NCBI RefSeq assembly: GCF_000281065.1
Contig: NZ_AKKK01000047.1
Span: 1 to 64,000, forward strand
DNA from: Arthrobacter sp. M2012083
GTDB lineage: Bacteria; Actinomycetota; Actinomycetes; Actinomycetales; Micrococcaceae
Length of the DNA: 64,000 nucleotides
Reading direction: 5' to 3'
Shown: one piece after another, positions 55,865 to 64,000 of the stretch
Layout of the letters: each line of letters begins with the position of its first letter
How positions within the stretch are numbered: position 1 is the stretch's first letter
Program-made: the position numbers and the translations under genes
Notes under the pieces: model-generated
The model's input: only the letters and a program-made list of their open reading frames with translations
The model's database searches: none
What the model was told of the DNA's origin: nothing

Positions 55865-56932
55865 GTGACCCAAACGCTGCTTTCCGAACTGACCACTGCT
55901 GCCGTTGGCGGCCCCGCGGGCAACTATGTTGAGGCCCGCACAGAGGCAGAAATTATCGACGCCGTCCGGTCCGCCGACGCTGCGGGGGAAAAACTCCTGA
56001 TCATCGGCGGTGGCTCGAACCTGCTGATCTCCGACGACGGCTACCCGGGTACAGTCCTGAAGATCGCTTCCGAGGGCTTCACAGTCAACTCGGAGGACAG
56101 CTGCGGAGGCGTATCCGTGGTGGTGCAGGCGGGCCACAACTGGGACGCCCTGGTGGAATACTCGGTGCTGCACGCCTGGTCCGGCCTGGAGGCCTTGTCC
56201 GGGATACCGGGAGCCACCGGAGCCACCCCGGTGCAGAACGTGGGAGCCTATGGCGCAGACGTTTCCCAAACCATTGCAGCTGTCCGTACCTGGGACCGCG
56301 AACGCAATGCAGTGCAGACGTTCACCAACTCCGAACTCAAGTTCGGCTACCGCGACTCCATCCTGAAGCAGACCACCGTCCAGGGTTCACCCCGCTATGT
56401 TGTGCTGACCGTCGAGTTCCAGCTGCCACTGGGACGCATGAGCGCCCCGGTCCGGTACGGTGAATTGGCCCGCGTGCTGGGCGTAGAGGCCGGCAAGCGT
56501 GCGTACTCCAACGATGTACGGAGGGAAGTCCTCCGGCTCCGTGCGTCCAAGGGCATGGTGCTGGATCCGGAAGATCGCGACACCTATTCCACGGGCTCCT
56601 TCTTCACCAACCCGATCGTGCCAGCGGAGCGTGCCTCAGCTCTGCCGGAGGACGCGCCCCGATATCCCGCTGGTGAGTACGGGCTCGTGAAGCTCTCCGC
56701 TGCGTGGCTCATAGACCAGGCCGGATTTGGCAAAGGCTTCGGTCTGGAGGAATCCAGCGTCTCCGGTGGGCGGGCTTCCCTGTCCACCAAACACACACTT
56801 GCCATCACCAACAGGGGTTCAGCCTCGGCCGCGGACATGGTGGCCGTCGCACGCGAGGTGCGTACCGGCGTCGTCGAACGCTTTGGCATCGAACTGCACC
56901 CGGAACCCTTGTTGATCGGCGTCAGCCTCTAG
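55865..56932 (+). CDS. murB: UDP-N-acetylenolpyruvoylglucosamine reductase
   Basis: 355-aa FAD enzyme that reduces UDP-GlcNAc-enolpyruvate to UDP-MurNAc in peptidoglycan synthesis. Motifs: LIIGGGSNLLISDDGYPG, SGIPGATGATPVQNVGAYG, catalytic Ser in YSTGSFFTNP and the C-terminal Glu in LHPEPLLIG. The layout matches the MurB type with the Y-loop. The GTG at 55865 is chosen over the TTG one codon upstream because TAGGCT ends 6 nt before it (leaderless). Its end overlaps the convergent membrane-protein gene by 4 nt. Confidence 0.94.
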   Translation: MTQTLLSELTTAAVGGPAGNYVEARTEAEIIDAVRSADAAGEKLLIIGGGSNLLISDDGYPGTVLKIASEGFTVNSEDSCGGVSVVVQAGHNWDALVEYSVLHAWSGLEALSGIPGATGATPVQNVGAYGADVSQTIAAVRTWDRERNAVQTFTNSELKFGYRDSILKQTTVQGSPRYVVLTVEFQLPLGRMSAPVRYGELARVLGVEAGKRAYSNDVRREVLRLRASKGMVLDPEDRDTYSTGSFFTNPIVPAERASALPEDAPRYPAGEYGLVKLSAAWLIDQAGFGKGFGLEESSVSGGRASLSTKHTLAITNRGSASAADMVAVAREVRTGVVERFGIELHPEPLLIGVSL

Positions 56933-57408
56933 CGAGTGCGCCTCTCGGCTATCGGCAGGACTTTGTTGAGCAGCAGGAACGTGAGGCCGCAGCTGACCGC
57001 TCCCAGCAGGAAGATCTGGCTAAAAGCGATACTTTGCGGCGACGGTCCGCTGGGCATGAACAGCCCGGCCGTGGCGAAGCCGACCAAGCCCAGGAGCAGG
57101 ACGATCGCTCCGAGCAAGAAGCTGCGGACCTGGGCAGCGGCTGCCGGGTAGAACCAGGGTTCGGGGGCGTCGTCGTCGCGGTCGGCTACGGGTTGGGTGG
57201 CGGCAGCGGTTCCGATGAGAAGGGCGGCTGCCGCAGTTGCCACCAGGCTTACTGTCTGGATGGCCTGCATTGAAGGGGAAAGGCTTACTCCGGTCCCTAC
57301 CGCCACGATCAGCCCGGCTCCAAGCCCGGCGAGCGTGCAGAACCAGCCGGCGGTAGCCAACCACCGGCTCATCGGCCGCACGAACGGAGCTAGATCACCA
57401 AAAAGCAT
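56929..57408 (-). CDS. Four-helix membrane protein, hypothetical
   Basis: 159-aa protein with four predicted helices (AGWFCTLAGLGAGLIVAVGTG, VSLVATAAAALLIGTAAA, FLLGAIVLLLGLVGFATAGLF, IFLLGAVSCGLTFLLL, the last two quoted partly). Family unassigned. TAGGAT ends 6 nt before the ATG with no Shine-Dalgarno, so the transcript is probably leaderless. It converges on murB with a 4-nt overlap. A function cannot be proposed. Confidence 0.72.
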   Translation of the reverse strand: MLFGDLAPFVRPMSRWLATAGWFCTLAGLGAGLIVAVGTGVSLSPSMQAIQTVSLVATAAAALLIGTAAATQPVADRDDDAPEPWFYPAAAAQVRSFLLGAIVLLLGLVGFATAGLFMPSGPSPQSIAFSQIFLLGAVSCGLTFLLLNKVLPIAERRTR

Positions 57409-57493
57409 GAACCCATCCTAGGATCTACTGCTGGGTGACGGCTGGGAGGCACGGCAAGGTTCCCTGTGCTGGCCGGTCCTCTTAGGATGAAGC

Positions 57494-58621
57494 ATGCCTG
57501 CAGAGAGAACCACTCCCACTCCGCGCGTTATGGGCCGGTTGCGGCTCGCCAGCCAAGGCCTGTTGGGTGGCTTCACTACAGCTTCGGACGCGGTCCGGTG
57601 GATGACAGCCATGCAGGCGCAGGACCTCGGCTCAGCTTTGTGGGCAGTAGGACAGCGCGTTCCGGGCACGGCTGCGTCGGACGTCCGGGCCGTCCTCGAC
57701 GACGGGACGGTGGTCCGTTCGTGGCCCATGCGCGGGACATTGCACTTGCTTGCCCCCGAGGACCTCCGCTGGATTTTGGGCATCACCAGTGACCGGCTGA
57801 TGAATTCACTGGCAGCCCGCCACCGTGAACTCGGCATCACGCCCCATGACATCAGCCATTGCCGGGACATCGCGTTCAAAACCCTTGAGGTCCTCAAGGC
57901 AGAGGGCGCGCCAGGAGCCACACGGGAGCAGCTGTTCCAAGCGTTCGAGGAGGCCGGCCAGTTCACCAAGGCGCAGCGGGGCATTCACGTACTGGGGAGC
58001 CTTTGCCAGCGCGCGTGGCTGGTCCAAGGGCCGATGGCAGGGACCAACGGCAAAGTGGGTGTGCAGCAGCTGTTCGTGCCGTTCGACGAGTGGATTCCGG
58101 ACTCGAGGGAGCTGGGACGCGAGGAGGGAATTGCCGAGCTGCTGTTCCGCTACTTCCGGAGTCGTGGCCCCGCCACCATCAAGGATTTTTCGTGGTGGAG
58201 CCAGGTGCCCATGACCGAAGCGCGCAGGGCCCTGAACGAGGTACAGGGCCGCCTGGTTGAGATGCCGTTCGACGGCACCAGCTATTGGCTCTCGCCGGAA
58301 ACAGCAGAAATGCTCGACGACGGCGTCCCCGGTTCGCGCTCGTTCCTGGCACTTCCGGGGTTCGATGAATTCCTGCTCGGTTACCAGGACCGGAGCCTGG
58401 TGCTGGCTCCCGAGCATGCGGAGTTGGTGGTGCCTGGCAAGAACGGAGTGTTCAAACGGATCATGGTGTCCGGGGGAGAAGTGGTGGGAACGTGGGCCAG
58501 GACGGTGAGTGGCAAGACCATAGGTGTGGTGCCGGAACCGTTCACAGGACAGCTGGGTCCGGCCGCTGAGCGTTCGTTCCAAGCCCAGGGCCGTGCCTAC
58601 CTGAAGTTCATGGCCGCCTGA
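57494..58621 (+). CDS. Winged-helix HTH_42 protein, AlkZ/YcaQ-like DNA glycosylase
   Basis: 375-aa protein of the HTH_42 family (YcaQ, AlkZ), which includes glycosylases that unhook interstrand crosslinks. The Q-phi-Q catalytic motif of AlkZ appears as MQAQDLGSALWAVGQR, and the C-terminal LPGFDEFLLGYQDRSLVLAP is typical. A glycosylase role is an inference from the family. TAGGAT ends 5 nt before the ATG, suggesting a leaderless start. It stands alone on the plus strand. Confidence 0.85.
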   Translation: MPAERTTPTPRVMGRLRLASQGLLGGFTTASDAVRWMTAMQAQDLGSALWAVGQRVPGTAASDVRAVLDDGTVVRSWPMRGTLHLLAPEDLRWILGITSDRLMNSLAARHRELGITPHDISHCRDIAFKTLEVLKAEGAPGATREQLFQAFEEAGQFTKAQRGIHVLGSLCQRAWLVQGPMAGTNGKVGVQQLFVPFDEWIPDSRELGREEGIAELLFRYFRSRGPATIKDFSWWSQVPMTEARRALNEVQGRLVEMPFDGTSYWLSPETAEMLDDGVPGSRSFLALPGFDEFLLGYQDRSLVLAPEHAELVVPGKNGVFKRIMVSGGEVVGTWARTVSGKTIGVVPEPFTGQLGPAAERSFQAQGRAYLKFMAA

Positions 58622-58664
58622 GACCTCAGCCAGAGCCCGCCGGCAGTCCCCCGTATACGTGGAA

Positions 58665-58706
58665 AACCCGCTGTTCCGTTGCTGGGCAGCCACGGAACAG
58701 CGGGTT
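58665..58706. repeat. 15-bp perfect inverted repeat between convergent genes
   Basis: AACCCGCTGTTCCGT (58665-58679) pairs perfectly with ACGGAACAGCGGGTT (58692-58706), loop 12 nt, no T-tract. It lies in the gap between the AlkZ-like gene and asd. Confidence 0.78.
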
Positions 58707-58730
58707 GGCGACGTGCTAAGCCGGGCAGGG

Positions 58731-59873
58731 CTAGAGCTTGCCCGTCACAATGTTGAGCATGCGGCGGAGCGGCTCGGCCGCACCCCACAGGAGCTGGTCT
58801 CCCACGGTGAAGGCGCTGATGTATTCCGGTCCCATTTCGAGTTTGCGGATACGGCCCACGGGGATGTCCAGGGTGCCGGACGCTGCCACGGGGGTGAGGT
58901 CCGCCATGGAGGCTTCCTTGGTGTTGGGAACAACCTTGGCCCATTCGTTGTCCTTGGCCAGGAGGTTCTCGATTTCGGTCACGGACAGGTCTTCACGCAG
59001 CTTGAGCGTGAGGGCCTGGGAATGGGACCGCATTGCGCCGATGCGGATGCACAAGCCGTCCATGGCGATGTGGTCCTTGCCAGCGGTGCCGTTTCCGGTG
59101 CCGAGGATCTTGTTGGTCTCCACGCCGGCCTTCCACTCTTCCTTGGACTGGCCGTTGCCGAGGTCGGCGTCGATCCACGGAATGAGGGAACCGGCCAGCG
59201 GCACACCGAACTGGGTGGCATCAACGCCGGTGCGCTGGGCTGCGAGGACCTTGTGGTCGATTTCGAGAATGGCCGACGCGGGATCGTCCAGTTCGCTGCT
59301 GACCTCGTTGTTGAGGGTGCCGAACTGGTTGAGGAGCTCACGCATGTGCCGGGCGCCGCCACCTGAAGCTGCCTGGTATGTCATGGAGGTGCCCCACTCG
59401 ACCAGGTTGTTCTTGAACAGGCCGCCGAGCCCCATCAGCATGCAGGAAACCGTACAGTTGCCGCCAATGAAGTCCTTCACGCCACCGGACAGTCCGGCGT
59501 CGATGACATCGCGGTTGATGGGGTCCAGCACGATGATCGAGTCGTCGTTCATGCGCAGGGTGGACGCAGCATCGATCCACAGGCCATCCCAGCCGCGGTT
59601 GCGGAGTTCGCCGTGGACCTGCTTGGTGTAGTCGCCCCCTTGGGCGGTGACAATAATCGGCAGCTTGGCCAGCGTCCCAATATCGAACGCATCCTCGAGC
59701 TTGCCGGCCCCATCAGCGAACGACGGGGCGGCACCTCCTGCGTTCGAGGTGGAGAAAAATACCGGGTTGATGTTGGCAAAGTCGTTCTCGTCCTGCATGC
59801 GCTGCATCAGGACGGAACCGACCATGCCACGCCAACCGACCAGTCCAACGGACGGATTAGCTGCTGTAGTCAT
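58731..59873 (-). CDS. asd: Aspartate-semialdehyde dehydrogenase
   Basis: 380-aa NADPH enzyme that reduces aspartyl phosphate to aspartate semialdehyde, feeding Lys/DAP, Met and Thr synthesis. Nucleotide loop [17 protein letters not shown] and catalytic Cys in [17 protein letters not shown] (about residue 137) are seen. The length and N terminus are those of the gamma-proteobacterial-type Asd rather than the shorter type common in actinobacteria. TAGACT ends 6 nt before the ATG and there is no Shine-Dalgarno, so the mRNA is likely leaderless. Confidence 0.93.
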   Translation of the reverse strand: MTTAANPSVGLVGWRGMVGSVLMQRMQDENDFANINPVFFSTSNAGGAAPSFADGAGKLEDAFDIGTLAKLPIIVTAQGGDYTKQVHGELRNRGWDGLWIDAASTLRMNDDSIIVLDPINRDVIDAGLSGGVKDFIGGNCTVSCMLMGLGGLFKNNLVEWGTSMTYQAASGGGARHMRELLNQFGTLNNEVSSELDDPASAILEIDHKVLAAQRTGVDATQFGVPLAGSLIPWIDADLGNGQSKEEWKAGVETNKILGTGNGTAGKDHIAMDGLCIRIGAMRSHSQALTLKLREDLSVTEIENLLAKDNEWAKVVPNTKEASMADLTPVAASGTLDIPVGRIRKLEMGPEYISAFTVGDQLLWGAAEPLRRMLNIVTGKL

Positions 59874-59968
59874 TCACCAAGTCTAAACTTTCGGAGCAAA
59901 GTGCCGCTGTTGGTTACGTCACGCGCACAATGCCCGACGGCGGCACTCGCCGAAGCGATCAGGCGGAC

Positions 59969-60370
59969 TCAGTCGCGGGGACTGTTACGCCGGGTGGGCG
60001 GCTCGAAAGTCTTGCCGTTCCGGTACCGAAGACGCGAGGCCTTGCGTTCCTTGAAGTAGAGGTACCAGGACGTAGGAATAATCCAGAGGCCGAAGACGAT
60101 CCCAAACACGATCTGGCCCCAGTTGACCTCTTCTGTGCCGTCGACGAACAGCTTCACCATCAGCACACCCACCACAGTCATGATCAGAGTGATCAAGATG
60201 CTGAGGAAGAGGAGACCACTCGCGGAATTGATGGGCTTGACGGCGCTGCCGACGTCACCCTTGTACACGCCGTACTCTTCAACTGTCAGGCCCTGCCGCT
60301 CCGCCTCAGCCTCTACCTGCCGCGCGTAGTAACCCTTCCTTCGCCCACGGCGGTCGTCCGGGTGGCTCAT
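59969..60370 (-). CDS. Small two-helix membrane protein, hypothetical
   Basis: 133-aa protein with a basic N terminus (DDRRGRRKGYYARQVEAEAER) and two helices (LFLSILITLIMTVVGVLMV and VFGIVFGLWIIPTSWYLYF), ending in a basic tail. No family recognised. ATG 60370 is preferred; the frame is open to 60487 with no support. The gap 60371-60578 to the next gene shows nothing recognisable. Confidence 0.65.
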   Translation of the reverse strand: MSHPDDRRGRRKGYYARQVEAEAERQGLTVEEYGVYKGDVGSAVKPINSASGLLFLSILITLIMTVVGVLMVKLFVDGTEEVNWGQIVFGIVFGLWIIPTSWYLYFKERKASRLRYRNGKTFEPPTRRNSPRD

Positions 60371-60578
60371 GTGCCGGCTTGGCCGCGGGTAGCCAGGATC
60401 CGCCCCAGGAGACCGTTGGTGTCCAAACCTGTGGTCTCGCACCCCAAAAGTTTCCGGCCACCACAGCCCCCAAATCTGTTCAACCAACCGCTTCTGCGTC
60501 CAGTCGACCCTACGCCGTCAAGCCATGAGCCACGATGGGGAGAAGTACCCCGCCCTCACGCGACTCATCAGCGGCAGC

Positions 60579-60800
60579 CTAGAGGCCGGCGTCGTGTTCT
60601 TGCAGCAGGACGGCTTTACGCTTGCGCAAGGCAAAAAAAGCACCAAAGGCAAACACCTGTGTGACAACGATCAGCACGATAATCCCGGCAATTCTGTTGC
60701 CGCCCAAGATCATGGTGAGACCCACGATGGCAGAGATCAGGGCGAAGAGCGGCAGCAGCATATAGCCCAGCACGAACAGGGTTTCTGGTTTTTTCAGCAT
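60579..60800 (-). CDS. Small membrane protein, hypothetical
   Basis: 73-aa protein with two helices (FVLGYMLLPLFALISAIVG and AGIIVLIVVTQVFAFGAFF) and a basic C-terminal end ALRKRKAVLLQEH. AGGAAA precedes the ATG. It lies 10 nt downstream of folA on the same strand and may be co-transcribed with it. No function proposed. Confidence 0.68.
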   Translation of the reverse strand: MLKKPETLFVLGYMLLPLFALISAIVGLTMILGGNRIAGIIVLIVVTQVFAFGAFFALRKRKAVLLQEHDAGL

Positions 60801-60810
60801 GCGGGCTTTC

Positions 60811-61410
60811 CTAGTTTTCGTTCCGGCGCCATGTGGTGAACCGGTAGTTGGTGCCGTTTTTGGCGGTGAGCCAGCCTTCGGAGGGGGCTACGGCGTCGAA
60901 GGTCCAATCCCCACCGAGTTCCGGAGCGAAGGTGTCGCCTTCGAGCTCGGCATCAATAATGGTGACGACGGCCAAGTTGGCGATACCCATGGACTGTTCA
61001 AAGATTTCGCCGCCGCCAATAATCCACACTTTTTGGCCACCGGGCGCGAACTGCGATTCCAGCAGTGCCGCATCGAGGGATGAAACCACGACGGCGCCCT
61101 GGGCCTCGGGCGTGGAGGCCCACTCGGCGTTGCGGGTCACCACTATGTTGGTGCGGCCGGGGAGCGGACGGTACTTTTCGGGGAAGGACAGCCAAGTCTT
61201 GCGGCCCATGATGACAGGGTGGCCCGTAGTGAGCTGGCTGAAGTGCTTCAAGTCCTCGGGGAGGTGCCAAGGCATGGCGCCGTCCTTGCCTATCACACCG
61301 GACGTGGTTTGGGCCCAGACCAGTCCGATGCCCGTCATGCGTGCCGCGGTCTCCTGGGTGAAGATGACGCCGGGAAGCTGGGATGGAGTCTCAGGGGTAG
61401 CCATGCTCAT
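60811..61410 (-). CDS. folA: Dihydrofolate reductase
   Basis: 199-aa DHFR reducing dihydrofolate with NADPH. It shows [48 protein letters not shown] and [13 protein letters not shown]. About 24 residues precede the usual start of the fold, so it is longer than the typical 160-165. The start at 61410 overlaps the thyA stop (ATGA), supporting coupling; an internal ATG at 61338 would give the shorter, standard form. With thyA it closes the thymidylate cycle. Confidence 0.94.
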   Translation of the reverse strand: MSMATPETPSQLPGVIFTQETAARMTGIGLVWAQTTSGVIGKDGAMPWHLPEDLKHFSQLTTGHPVIMGRKTWLSFPEKYRPLPGRTNIVVTRNAEWASTPEAQGAVVVSSLDAALLESQFAPGGQKVWIIGGGEIFEQSMGIANLAVVTIIDAELEGDTFAPELGGDWTFDAVAPSEGWLTAKNGTNYRFTTWRRNEN

Positions 61411-62210
61411 ACCGCGATCGGAGCCTTGATGGTGGGGTGGTGGCGGTAATCCACAACCTCGAAGTCATCCAGCGTGTAATCGAAGATGGAGTCCGGCTTG
61501 CGAAGGATCTTCAATTGCGGGTACTCATAGGGCTCGCGGCTGAGCTGCTCAGCAACCTGGTCAACGTGGTTGTCGTAGACGTGGACATCGCCGCCGGTCC
61601 AAACGAATTCCCCTGGTTCGAGTCCAAGCTGCTGCGCCACCATGCGCGTGAGCAGGGCGTAGGAGGCAATGTTGAAGGGGACGCCAAGGAACGTGTCCGC
61701 TGAGCGCTGGTACAGCTGGCAGGACAGCTTGCCGTCCGCCACATAGAACTGGAAGAACGCATGGCACGGTGGCAACGCCATGTCCTTGAGCTCGGACACG
61801 TTCCAGGCAGACACGATGTGGCGCCGGGAATCGGGGTTGGCAGCCAGATTGGTCATGAGCTCGGAAATCTGGTCGATGTGGCCGCCATCAGGAGTGGGCC
61901 AGCTGCGCCACTGGACGCCGTAGACGGGACCCAATTCGCCGTCAGCATCCGCCCATTCGTCCCAGATGGACACACCTTGGTCCTGCATCCATTTCACGTT
62001 CGAGTCGCCGCGCAGGAACCACAGGAGTTCCACTGCCACGGATTTAAAGTGGACCCGCTTGGTGGTGATGAGCGGGAAGCTCTCGGCGAGATCGAACCTC
62101 AACTGGCGACCGAAAACGCTGCGCGTTCCGGTTCCGGTGCGGTCCGACTTGTGCGTGCCGTTGGCCATGACATCGCGCAAAAGGTCTTCATAAGGGGTGG
62201 GGATGCTCAC
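61407..62210 (-). CDS. thyA: Thymidylate synthase
   Basis: 267-aa ThyA converting dUMP to dTMP with methylene-tetrahydrofolate. Catalytic Cys in [12 protein letters not shown] (about residue 149); [19 protein letters not shown] and [12 protein letters not shown] are typical. The start is GTG, and TAAGCT ends 6 nt before it with no Shine-Dalgarno, so the transcript is probably leaderless. folA follows with a 4-nt overlap. Confidence 0.96.
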   Translation of the reverse strand: MSIPTPYEDLLRDVMANGTHKSDRTGTGTRSVFGRQLRFDLAESFPLITTKRVHFKSVAVELLWFLRGDSNVKWMQDQGVSIWDEWADADGELGPVYGVQWRSWPTPDGGHIDQISELMTNLAANPDSRRHIVSAWNVSELKDMALPPCHAFFQFYVADGKLSCQLYQRSADTFLGVPFNIASYALLTRMVAQQLGLEPGEFVWTGGDVHVYDNHVDQVAEQLSREPYEYPQLKILRKPDSIFDYTLDDFEVVDYRHHPTIKAPIAV

Positions 62211-62264
62211 GAGTCCAGCTTACTTGTTTCGGTAAGGCGTCCCCGAAGCATTTCCACGCGCACG

Positions 62265-63233
62265 TTAGTCGTCAAAAGGCTTGACCTGCTCCACTGACAC
62301 GATTTTCCGTTCAGATCCCCGCGCTACCTGGCAAACAATGACCTCACCCGGCGACAGGTAGGGATCAGAGGAAGGAAGCAGGTTCCGCAGGACCTGTGAC
62401 ATGTGCTGGCCCAGTTGCTTCAGCGCCGTGGGCAGGGCGGGGCGATGCGTACACACGGCGATCGGCACCTGCTTGTCGAACAAAGCTTCAACAGCGGCTG
62501 CGGTCTTCTTGGGGGAGCGCTGGTGGGTGTGCTCGGTGAGTGCTTCCACCAGCTTTACTTTGGCCCCGGTGGCCTTGGCGTAAGGGGCGATAGTGGCGAC
62601 ACAACGCGCCCAAGGGCTGGTCACAATACGTTGCGGTTTCCACACGTCCAGGAGACGCTGGACGGCCACTGCCTGGCGCTGGCCGGTTGCTGCCAAGGGG
62701 CGGTCGCCCTCGGCCTTTGTCCATGAGGAGCGCGGCTTGGCTTTGGCATGGCGGATCAGTACCAACGGCCACGTGTCCAATTCCCCGCGGACGTGGGCCT
62801 TCTCGAGGTATTCGAGGGGCTCCACGTCCGTAGGGTTGCTCAGGAAGCTGGCCGCCCGGTCCGGGCTGCACCACATGACGCTGTCCACTTCCTTGCCGTC
62901 GGGCCGAAGCTGCGCTCCGTTGACCTTGACCGCCCAGTACCGGACCACCTTCAAGCCTGCAGCCACATGGTAGTGGATGGCCGGAAGGGGTATGCCCAGT
63001 GGGGCCTGTAGCCCAATCTCTTCCCACACTTCGCGGGCGGCGCATTCAGGAACTGTTTCGCCGGCGTCGAGCTTTCCTTTGGGCCATGACCAATCGTCGT
63101 AACGTGGACGATGGATCAGGAGGACCTCAAGTCCACCCTTTGTGACCCGCCAAGGAATGGCGCCGGCGGCGACAACGGCCACCGACTCACCGGGATGGTC
63201 TGTTTGATCCGCCACAGGGGTATCGCTGTTCAA
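62265..63233 (-). CDS. mutT1: Nudix hydrolase fused to histidine phosphatase (MutT1-like)
   Basis: 322-aa fusion. The N-terminal Nudix domain has GKLDAGETVPECAAREVWEE with the REVWEEIG core and VVAAGAIPWRV; the C-terminal phosphoglycerate mutase-like domain has the RHG motif LVLIRHAKAKPRSSW. This is the architecture of mycobacterial MutT1, which hydrolyses 8-oxo-dGTP and diadenosine polyphosphates. The start TTG at 63233 is chosen from AAGGA 6 nt upstream; the longer frame to 63368 has no valid start and overlaps ppk. It follows ppk by 8 nt, the same neighbourhood as in Mycobacterium. Confidence 0.88.
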   Translation of the reverse strand: MNSDTPVADQTDHPGESVAVVAAGAIPWRVTKGGLEVLLIHRPRYDDWSWPKGKLDAGETVPECAAREVWEEIGLQAPLGIPLPAIHYHVAAGLKVVRYWAVKVNGAQLRPDGKEVDSVMWCSPDRAASFLSNPTDVEPLEYLEKAHVRGELDTWPLVLIRHAKAKPRSSWTKAEGDRPLAATGQRQAVAVQRLLDVWKPQRIVTSPWARCVATIAPYAKATGAKVKLVEALTEHTHQRSPKKTAAAVEALFDKQVPIAVCTHRPALPTALKQLGQHMSQVLRNLLPSSDPYLSPGEVIVCQVARGSERKIVSVEQVKPFDD

Positions 63234-63241
63234 CTGGGTCC

Positions 63242-64000
63242 TTACCGCCGGGCCGCAGCGCGCTGGCGTGAGCGGGAAGCCAGAAGCCAGGACTGCATGT
63301 CCAGCAAAGGCTTGCCGTCTTCGTCCAAGTGGTGCCTGGTCCAGTGCCCCTGATCGTCCAGGTGCCAACTGGCGGTTCCGTCGTCAACATAGCGACGCAT
63401 CAGGTCCATGACCGTTGCCGTGTCTTCCTTGCTGGCCAGCTGAACCAACGCTTCAACGCGGCGGTCCAGGTTGCGGTGCATCATGTCGGCAGAGCCGATG
63501 TATACCACGGGCTCGCCGCCGTTGCCGAAAGCAAAGACGCGTGAGTGTTCAAGGAAGCGGCCCAGTACGGAGCGGACGGTGATGTTCTCGCTGAGCCCCG
63601 GCACCCCCGGGCGCAGTGAGCAAATGCCGCGAACCACGACGTCCACCTTCACCCCGGCCTGTGAGGCGCGGTAAAGGGCATCGATAATGGCTTCGTCAAC
63701 CATCGAGTTGACCTTGATCTGAACCAAACCGGGGACACCCGCACGTGCATTGCGGATTTCGGCCTCGATCCTGTCCACCAGCCCGGCACGTACCGAGCGG
63801 GGCGCCACCAGCAACCTCTTGAACGTTGACTTCGGGGCGTAACCGGAAAGCTGGTTGAACAGCTTGGAGAGGTCTTCGCCCACTTGCTCATTAGCGGTCA
63901 ACAAGCCTAGGTCCTCGTAATAGCGTGCCGTGCGCGGGTGGTAGTTGCCGGTGCCGATGTGGCAGTAGCGGCGCAGCCCGTCCACTTCCTGTCGCACCAC
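63242..64000 (-). CDS. ppk: Polyphosphate kinase 1, C-terminal part (window edge)
   Basis: 252 residues of PPK1; the 5' part lies beyond the window end, so the gene is partial. [15 protein letters not shown] carries the His that is phosphorylated in E. coli PPK1 (His435), and [13 protein letters not shown] followed by [15 protein letters not shown] is the second active-site region. It makes polyphosphate from ATP. Nothing is broken; only the window truncates it. It precedes mutT1 by 8 nt, a conserved actinobacterial pair. Confidence 0.95.
   Translation of the reverse strand: MVRQEVDGLRRYCHIGTGNYHPRTARYYEDLGLLTANEQVGEDLSKLFNQLSGYAPKSTFKRLLVAPRSVRAGLVDRIEAEIRNARAGVPGLVQIKVNSMVDEAIIDALYRASQAGVKVDVVVRGICSLRPGVPGLSENITVRSVLGRFLEHSRVFAFGNGGEPVVYIGSADMMHRNLDRRVEALVQLASKEDTATVMDLMRRYVDDGTASWHLDDQGHWTRHHLDEDGKPLLDMQSWLLASRSRQRAAARR

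Overview
The window is high-G+C chromosomal DNA from an actinobacterium, most likely Micrococcaceae (Arthrobacter or Paenarthrobacter type). Support for this comes from the UPF0336-MaoC-murB block, the mutT1-like gene next to ppk1, DrrAB-like exporters, frequent GTG/TTG starts, and about 20 genes whose start codon lies 5-8 nt after a TANNNT -10 box with no Shine-Dalgarno, which is the leaderless pattern common in actinobacteria. No insertion sequence, prophage, CRISPR array or replication origin was seen, and gene content looks like ordinary chromosome throughout.

Layout. 0-6.6 kb: YajQ, tRNA-Tyr, a voltage-gated-type K+ channel, a hotdog thioesterase, a TetR/ABC exporter operon, thioredoxin and an ABM-domain protein. 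6.7-18.7 kb: acyl-CoA ligase, DrrAB-like exporter, AlkA-type glycosylase, a VOC protein, the reverse-transsulfuration pair (cystathionine beta-synthase and a cystathionine gamma-synthase/lyase), Tat-exported phospholipase C, and HxlR with an MFS pump. 18.7-25.9 kb: a beta-galactoside cluster (lacZ, two permeases, binding protein) divergent from a TetR gene with a clear palindromic operator. 26-33.7 kb: glutaryl-CoA dehydrogenase-like enzyme, an APC permease/YgiC/YgiB-like operon, a short KdpD-like kinase with KdpE, and a MOSC protein.

33.7-38 kb: a DEAD-box helicase behind a structured leader of about 300-390 nt, a LysM protein shaped like E. coli Kbp, tRNA-Thr, tRNA-Met and an NAD(P)-binding protein. 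38-47.2 kb: Na+/H+ antiporter, then a ROK regulator divergent from an ABC importer/alpha-glucosidase cluster; TAAATTTA boxes lie both upstream of the importer and in front of the glucosidase gene. 47.2-53.3 kb: sulfonate uptake (binding protein, ATPase, permease) and a TauD dioxygenase, divergent from a CitE-like lyase and a DUF2797-type protein. 53.3-64 kb: two MaoC-fold dehydratase subunits, MFS, murB, an AlkZ-like protein, asd, thyA-folA, mutT1-like and the C-terminal part of ppk1, which runs off the window.

Themes. Carbohydrate scavenging is run by two local regulators (TetR and ROK), each with visible operators. Sulfur metabolism appears as transsulfuration and sulfonate use. Potassium handling is suggested by a K+ channel, a KdpDE-like pair and a Kbp-like protein, though that link is inference. 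The most interesting unexplained items are the YgiBC-APC operon in a lineage expected to lack glutathione, a 62-nt palindromic repeat in three copies with a compensating base-pair change, long inverted repeats without T-tracts in convergent gene junctions, and the structured leader of the helicase gene.
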